Below, piece by piece: positions 1 to 5,153 of a stretch of 5,153 nt of DNA. A program made the translations under genes and the position numbers. Each line of letters starts with the position of its first letter. Positions within the stretch are counted from its first letter, which is position 1. The stretch is from Mycobacteriaceae bacterium (lineage in GTDB: Bacteria > Actinomycetota > Actinomycetes > Mycobacteriales > Mycobacteriaceae), in NCBI GenBank assembly GCA_019242135.1, contig JAFAWC010000124.1, positions 1 to 5,153 on the forward strand, given 5' to 3'. The notes below the pieces were generated by a model. That model did not search any database. It was not told the DNA's origin and worked only from the letters and a program-made list of their open reading frames with translations.

Positions 1-16
1 TGAGGATCGCAAGACC

Positions 17-514
17 ATGGATCTGACCGCGCTTGCCGACGAACCGTTCACCTATGCCGAGGTGGGCGCCACGCGCGGCCAGCTGCCCCACGGCTACCAC
101 CACATCAAACAATCAGCGCGGATAGGAGCAGGCCGCGCGCGCTTCGCCGAGGCTGCCGAGCGGGTGATGCGGTGGGGCATGCTGCGCGGTGCCGGCGCGC
201 ACGTGACACCGAGCACCGACGCCGCGGCGGTCGGTTCGGTGGTGGTGGTTGCGCTGGGGCCGGTGCGGGCACCGTGCCGGGTGGTCTACGTCGTCGACGA
301 GCAGAACCGCCGCGGGTTCGCCTACGGCACGCTGCCGGGCCACCCCGAGTCGGGCGAGGAGTTGTTCACGGTGCGCTACAACCCGGCGGACGACGGGGTG
401 TATGCCGAGGTAGTGGCGTTTTCGCGGCATGGCACATGGTGGAGCAAGGCCGCCGGTCCGCTCACGTCGGTGCTGCAGCGGATCATGACGAAGCGGTACG
501 TGTCGGCGGTGTGA
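17..514 (+). CDS. DUF1990 (UPF0548) family protein
   Basis: A 165-residue protein, the usual size for the DUF1990/UPF0548 family found in actinobacteria and plants, whose biochemical function is not established. Motifs I associate with the family are visible: a GYHH segment at residues 26-29, the RFAEAAERVMRWGMLRGAG stretch around 42-60, YGTLPGHPESGEELF around 103-117 and FSRHGTWWSKAAGP around 135-148. No signal peptide or membrane helix is seen, so it is probably cytoplasmic. The ATG at 17 is preferred because it gives the expected family length and has a GAGG at 2-5, though the 11-base spacing is long. The frame stays open to the left edge, so a slightly earlier start cannot be excluded. 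The stop at 512-514 overlaps an in-frame alternative GTG of the next gene. The family call is from remembered motifs; the function is unknown. Confidence 0.85.
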   Translation: MDLTALADEPFTYAEVGATRGQLPHGYHHIKQSARIGAGRARFAEAAERVMRWGMLRGAGAHVTPSTDAAAVGSVVVVALGPVRAPCRVVYVVDEQNRRGFAYGTLPGHPESGEELFTVRYNPADDGVYAEVVAFSRHGTWWSKAAGPLTSVLQRIMTKRYVSAV

Positions 515-545
515 CCAATACGTGCCAGCCGGTAGGGCGACCGCG

Positions 546-551
546 TACCTT
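546..551 (+). promoter_or_regulatory. Candidate -10 element for leaderless transcription of the GAF-ANTAR gene
   Basis: TACCTT fits the mycobacterial TANNNT -10 pattern. A transcript starting six or seven bases after it would begin at about 558-559, exactly on the GTG chosen as the start codon. No ribosome-binding site lies at a useful distance before that GTG; the nearest purine run, GGTAGGG at 531-537, is about 21 bases away. Both facts fit a leaderless mRNA. The -35 region is not recognisable, and an overlapping TTTAAT at 550-555 is a competing -10 candidate. This is inference from pattern and spacing. Confidence 0.4.
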
Positions 552-558
552 TAATCCG

Positions 559-1266
559 GTGACCGACCCTCTGAAGGCGCACGTCGCCCACCGCCGCATC
601 GCCGACATCGTGCGCGGCTTGTACGACCGCCCGGAGTCCGACGCCGAAACGGTCATCGCCGAACTGGCCGAGCACGCCGCCAGCGAGATCCCCGGCGCGC
701 ACTACGCAGGCGTGACGGTCACAACGAATCGCAAACGCGTCGACACCCCCGCTGCCACCCATCCCTACCCGCTGTTGCTCGACAAGATTCAGCAGCGCCA
801 CCGGGAAGGACCGTGTCTGGAATCGGCGTGGGAGAAGGAGACCGTTCACATCGCCGACCTGGAGAACGACTTCCGGTGGCCGAAGTACCGCCGCGACGCT
901 CTGGCCGAAACCCCGATCCGCGCGATCATGGCGTTCCAGCTTTTCATCGCCGACCGGGCGATGGGTGCGCTGAACGTCTACGCGGAGACGCCCAACGCGT
1001 TCGACGAGGAGACCGAAGAGGTGGGCCTGATCTTTTCCACCCATATGGCGGTGGCCTGGAATGCTGCGCGCCGCGACGAGCAGTTGCGCAGGGCGCTGGC
1101 CAGCCGCGACACCATCGGCCAGGCGAAGGGCATGATCATGGAGCGCTACGGCATCAGCTCGATCCAGGCCTTCGACATGCTGCGCAAACTGTCCCAGGAC
1201 TCGAATGTGCCGCTGACCCAGATCGCGCACGAGATCATCGGGAAATCACACCCGTCGGCAAGCTAG
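559..1266 (+). CDS. GAF and ANTAR domain-containing RNA-binding regulator
   Basis: A 235-residue two-domain protein of the length usual for mycobacterial GAF-ANTAR regulators. The GAF sensory domain spans roughly residues 28-170 and includes the EGPC motif at 83-86, with the only cysteine at 86. The ANTAR domain covers about 174-229, with the family signature RDTIGQAKGMIMER at 183-196 and a three-helix ending. ANTAR domains bind paired hairpins in nascent RNA and prevent termination. GAF domains bind small ligands, but the ligand here cannot be read from the sequence. There is no receiver domain, so control is probably by the GAF domain. The GTG at 559 is preferred because homology-like sequence begins there and a -10 motif sits at leaderless spacing. 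An in-frame GTG at 511, overlapping the upstream stop as GTGA, would add 16 residues. The gap to the next gene is 36 bases. Confidence 0.88.
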   Translation: MTDPLKAHVAHRRIADIVRGLYDRPESDAETVIAELAEHAASEIPGAHYAGVTVTTNRKRVDTPAATHPYPLLLDKIQQRHREGPCLESAWEKETVHIADLENDFRWPKYRRDALAETPIRAIMAFQLFIADRAMGALNVYAETPNAFDEETEEVGLIFSTHMAVAWNAARRDEQLRRALASRDTIGQAKGMIMERYGISSIQAFDMLRKLSQDSNVPLTQIAHEIIGKSHPSAS

Positions 1267-1291
1267 CGTGCGTTTGCCGACCGCCGACGAC

Positions 1292-1297
1292 GAAAGG
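1292..1297 (+). promoter_or_regulatory. Ribosome-binding site of the DMT-type transporter gene
   Basis: GAAAGG lies five bases before the ATG at 1303 and is complementary to the 16S rRNA 3' end. It is the clearest ribosome-binding site in the window and fixes this start over the later in-frame ATGs at codons 14, 18, 30 and 42. Confidence 0.65.
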
Positions 1298-1302
1298 CAT
1301 CG

Positions 1303-2277
1303 ATGGCCCACCACGGACTGGTGATCCTCTTTGCGTTGATGTCTGCGGTCTGCATGGCCGTCGGGATCGTGGTTCGGCAGCGCGCCACCATGGACGTACC
1401 GCAAGACCATGGTGTTTCGGTGTCCATGGTCACCGCACTGGTGCGCAAGCGGCTGTGGTGGATGGGTACCGGCGTCGCGGTGGCCGGGTATGTGTGCCAG
1501 GCCTTGGCGTTGACCAGGGGATCGCTTCTTGTGGTCCAGCCGCTGCTGGTCTCATCTCTGTTGTTTGCCTTGCCGCTGAGCGCGCGGCTGGCCGGTCGCC
1601 GCGTCACCCGCAGCGAATGGTGTTGGGCGGTGACGCTGACGGCGGCGCTCGCGGTGTTCGTGCTGATGGCGCGCCCGCACCAGGGGTTGTATCGCGGTCA
1701 GGAGCTGGCGTGGTCGGTGGCGATCGCGGTGATCGCGCCGATCGTGGTGTTCTGTGTCGCGTTCGGTGCCCGGTCGACGGGGCGGCGCCGGGCCATGCTG
1801 ATCGCGGTGGCCGTGGGCGCGCTTTTCGGTGTCACCGCGGTGCTGACCAAGTTGGTGGTGTTCGAGCTTGCCGAGGAGGGGGCGCTGGCGGTCCTCACCC
1901 TTCCGGCGCTGTATCTGCTTGCCACGCTGGGAGTTTGTGCGGTGGTTCTGCAGCAGTCGGCCTTTCACGCCGGCGCCCTGCAGATGTCGGTGCCGACGAT
2001 GCTGGTGCTGGAGCCGGTGGTCGCGGTGCTGTTGGGCGCGCTGGTGCTCAACGAGCATCTGACCGTTTCGGGATATGAAACGATCGCGCTGCCGCTCACC
2101 ATCGCCGCGATGGCTGCCGCGACGATCGCCTTGGGCCGCGATGAGGGCGCCTACGAGGAGCAGCTGGAAGCCGAGATGGCCCGCCGCTCGCCGTTACCCA
2201 GCGCGCCAGGCCCGCCCGCGGCGCCGAGCGGAACTGCGCAGGTTATCCGCGACGATTCGGGCGATCTTCGCACATAA
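1303..2277 (+). CDS. DMT-superfamily (EamA/NIPA-like) integral membrane transporter
   Basis: A 324-residue polytopic membrane protein. About nine hydrophobic helices can be read, near residues 4-24, 51-70, 74-95, 106-123, 136-154, 163-182, 196-218, 228-250 and 258-277. A hydrophilic tail of about 45 residues follows, acidic at first (EGAYEEQLEAE) and then proline/alanine-rich. Short Arg/Lys-rich loops, such as RKR at 48-50 and GRRR at 160-163, fit cytoplasmic positions. The helix following MSVPTMLVLEPVVAVLLGALVLNE (about 228-251) resembles the conserved C-terminal helix of DMT/EamA carriers, in which a proline-rich helix is followed by a Glu-containing turn. The nine-helix count also resembles the NIPA-like magnesium transporter branch. 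The substrate cannot be assigned. The gene sits 36 bases after the regulator and 69 bases before the kinase, all on the same strand, so co-transcription is possible. The superfamily call is fairly sure and the subfamily is not. Confidence 0.75.
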   Translation: MAHHGLVILFALMSAVCMAVGIVVRQRATMDVPQDHGVSVSMVTALVRKRLWWMGTGVAVAGYVCQALALTRGSLLVVQPLLVSSLLFALPLSARLAGRRVTRSEWCWAVTLTAALAVFVLMARPHQGLYRGQELAWSVAIAVIAPIVVFCVAFGARSTGRRRAMLIAVAVGALFGVTAVLTKLVVFELAEEGALAVLTLPALYLLATLGVCAVVLQQSAFHAGALQMSVPTMLVLEPVVAVLLGALVLNEHLTVSGYETIALPLTIAAMAAATIALGRDEGAYEEQLEAEMARRSPLPSAPGPPAAPSGTAQVIRDDSGDLRT

Positions 2278-2332
2278 CCTGCACACAAGAGCCAACCGCC
2301 GGGGCCGCGCGTCTGCGATGATTTGCACTGTC

Positions 2333-2346
2333 ATGGACAGCCGACG

Positions 2347-2350
<4 letters not shown>
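2333..2350 (+). other. Possible five-codon leader ORF (MDSRR) overlapping the kinase start
   Basis: An ATG at 2333 opens a five-codon frame (Met-Asp-Ser-Arg-Arg) whose TGA at 2348-2350 overlaps the kinase ATG at 2347-2349 as ATGA. This is the usual geometry for translational coupling. A weak -10-like GATGAT at 2317-2322 would place transcription start near 2329, almost leaderless for this small frame. The kinase ATG has only a poor ribosome-binding site (GGACAG at 2335-2340), so coupling would be useful. Frames this short arise often by chance, so this is speculative. Confidence 0.25.
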
Positions 2351-4308
<1,958 letters not shown>

Positions 4309-4312
4309 CAAC

Positions 4313-4350
4313 CTCTTTGGCGTCCGGTCATGGGCGCTCGCGCGAAAGAG
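4313..4350. terminator. Candidate bidirectional hairpin between convergent genes
   Basis: CTCTTT at 4313-4318 pairs with AAAGAG at 4345-4350. After a G-G mismatch, GCG at 4320-4322 pairs with CGC at 4341-4343, around a loop of about 18 bases. It lies in the 57-base gap between the kinase stop and the stop of the minus-strand gene, where a shared terminator would be expected. There is no U-tract on either strand, and the loop is large, so the structure is only moderately convincing. Confidence 0.35.
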
Positions 4351-4365
4351 CTGACGGGGACGGTG

Positions 4366-5153
4366 CTATGAGGTCGGCCTTCCGGGTGTGATGGCCGGAA
4401 ACACCGGCAGGGTGACCGAGTTCTGCACGGCTGCCGGCCATGCGGTGCCCGCACACACAAGGTCGTGGGGCATCGACAGCTGATTGGGCAGCAACAGCGG
4501 GTACTGCGGCAGATTCGACAGCGTGGATAAGGCCAGCTGGGGCACTCCCAGCGCGCTTGTCGTCCCGGTCGCTAACGCCGGCGCGCTGCCGGGCGCTGCT
4601 AGCGGCAGGGCCCCGAACACCCCCGCTGCCGGCGCGATCGGCGCGGCGGCAATCGGCGCGGCGGCGGCAATCGGCGCCGCCTCCTCGGCGGTGTCGGCGA
4701 CCTCCGCGGTCGGAGCGATCGGAGCGGCCGCGGGCGGGAGAGAGTTGGCGATACCCGTCGCGGCGGTCGCCGGAAGACCCGCGAGAGTCGGACCGGCGTT
4801 GTACAGCGAGTCGAAGACGGCCTCGACCGCGCTGGCGCCGGGAGCGGCCGGAACGACGGCGGCCTCGGGGGGCAACGCTCCCAGCACATCCGGCACGGGA
4901 ATGGTCGCCGCCGCGGCCGGTGCCGCCGCCACTGCACCAGCGGGCGGGCCAGCCGCCGCGGCCGGAACAGGCGGCGTGGCCGCCGCTACGGGCGGAGCTG
5001 CCGCGGCAACGGGCACCGGCGGGGCGGCTGCGGGCACGGGCGGAGCTGCCGCGGCAACGGGCACCGGTGGGGCGACGGCGGCCACGGGCGGGGCGGCCGC
5101 CGCAACCGGCACCGGTGGCACCCCGGCAGCAGCCGGAACAGGCGGCGCGACGA
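4366..5153 (-). CDS. Alanine/proline-rich protein, probably exported; 5' end outside the window
   Basis: A minus-strand frame that stays open from the right edge to a TAG at 4366-4368, giving 261 visible residues without the N-terminus. The visible start of the protein is made of 16-residue Pro-Pro-Val-Pro-Val-Ala-type repeats. A long Ala/Pro/Ile/Val-rich region of low complexity follows. The C-terminal 50 or so residues are more complex, with NLPQYPLLLPNQLSMPHDL, then the only visible cysteine (codon 4453-4455) in VCAGTAW. A GTG at 5119-5121 is an internal Val codon rather than the start, because the same repeat pattern continues upstream of it. Such Ala/Pro-rich proteins in mycobacteria are often secreted or cell-wall associated, but the signal peptide would lie outside the window. 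I do not recognise the family. It converges on the kinase gene. Confidence 0.72.
   Translation of the reverse strand, partial: VAPPVPAAAGVPPVPVAAAAPPVAAVAPPVPVAAAAPPVPAAAPPVPVAAAAPPVAAATPPVPAAAAGPPAGAVAAAPAAAATIPVPDVLGALPPEAAVVPAAPGASAVEAVFDSLYNAGPTLAGLPATAATGIANSLPPAAAPIAPTAEVADTAEEAAPIAAAAPIAAAPIAPAAGVFGALPLAAPGSAPALATGTTSALGVPQLALSTLSNLPQYPLLLPNQLSMPHDLVCAGTAWPAAVQNSVTLPVFPAITPGRPTS
4975..5118 (-). repeat. Three 48-bp tandem repeats encoding PPVPVAAAAPPV-type units
   Basis: Three in-frame 48-bp units at 5071-5118, 5023-5070 and 4975-5022 encode 16-residue repeats of the form PPVPVAAAAPPVxAxx, ending AAVA, PAAA and AAAT respectively. A 39-base core starting at 4988 recurs at 5036 with a single mismatch (C5020 versus T5068) and again, more diverged, at 5084. 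Shorter related units flank the array on both sides, and GCCGGAACAGGCGGCG occurs at both 4961-4976 and 5132-5147. The array may continue past the right edge. Confidence 0.85.

Noticed and set aside
172..558. Upstream extension of the GAF-ANTAR reading frame
   Set aside because: The extension overlaps the DUF1990 gene out of frame and is Arg/Gly-rich; homology-like sequence starts near the GTG at 559.
376..1230. Minus-strand open frame (284 codons) opposite the GAF-ANTAR gene
   Set aside because: The plus strand here encodes clear GAF and ANTAR motifs; the antisense product shows no recognisable domain and is a GC-driven shadow.
1388..1429. Three CCATGG palindromes within 42 bases inside the transporter gene (1388, 1407, 1424)
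   Set aside because: They sit in coding sequence at unequal spacing (19 and 17) and are short; chance is sufficient. The 12-base match of 1401-1412 to 9-20 is also likely coincidence.
813..2078. Plus-strand open frame of 421 codons spanning the regulator and transporter
   Set aside because: It crosses two well-supported genes in another frame and its translation is Arg/Gly/Ala-rich with no domain.
2230..2280. Possible kinase promoters in the 3' end of the transporter gene: ECF-like GGAACT at 2230-2235 and TAACCT at 2275-2280
   Set aside because: No matching ECF -10 lies at the right distance from GGAACT, and TAACCT has no recognisable -35; the TANNNT pattern alone is too common.
2323..2346. 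TTG start giving the kinase eight extra residues (MHCHGQPT)
   Set aside because: TTG starts are rare, no ribosome-binding site precedes it, and the ATG at 2347 gives an N-terminus like that expected for PknE.
2278..2346. ANTAR-type paired-hairpin RNA target in the gap before the kinase
   Set aside because: I could not find two adjacent stems with hexanucleotide loops of the ANTAR type by eye; a covariance-model search would decide.

Overview
The window looks like chromosomal DNA from a mycobacterium (Mycobacterium or Mycolicibacterium type). The DNA is strongly GC-rich and the codon third positions are mostly G or C. The fourth gene resembles the mycobacterial receptor kinase PknE from end to end, and the other genes (DUF1990, GAF-ANTAR, an alanine/proline-rich protein) are typical of that group. 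There are no rRNA or tRNA genes, insertion sequences, phage genes or CRISPR arrays. It reads as an ordinary chromosomal segment rather than a mobile island.

Four genes run left to right. A DUF1990/UPF0548 protein (17-514) is followed by a GAF-ANTAR RNA-binding regulator (about 559-1266). Next comes a nine-helix DMT-type membrane transporter (1303-2277), then a 653-residue PknE-like transmembrane Ser/Thr kinase (2347-4308). Gaps are short (44, 36 and 69 bases), so partial co-transcription is possible. However, a TANNNT -10 element just before the regulator suggests it may have its own leaderless transcript. On the minus strand, converging on the kinase with a 57-base gap, is the 3' part of an alanine/proline-rich, probably exported protein (4366 to beyond the window edge).

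The kinase has an intact cytoplasmic catalytic domain, a long proline-rich juxtamembrane linker, one membrane helix and an extracytoplasmic DsbA-like thioredoxin domain with a CPPC motif. This arrangement fits coupling of envelope redox or thiol state to cytoplasmic Thr phosphorylation. The GAF-ANTAR protein could sense a small ligand and act after transcription through RNA antitermination. A functional link between the two is inferred only from proximity.

I found no convincing undescribed system. The points most worth a second look are in-frame repeat expansions: 24-bp units in the kinase linker and 48-bp units in the minus-strand protein. Others are a possible leaderless GTG start for the regulator, a five-codon ORF overlapping the kinase start codon as ATGA, and a hairpin between the convergent genes.
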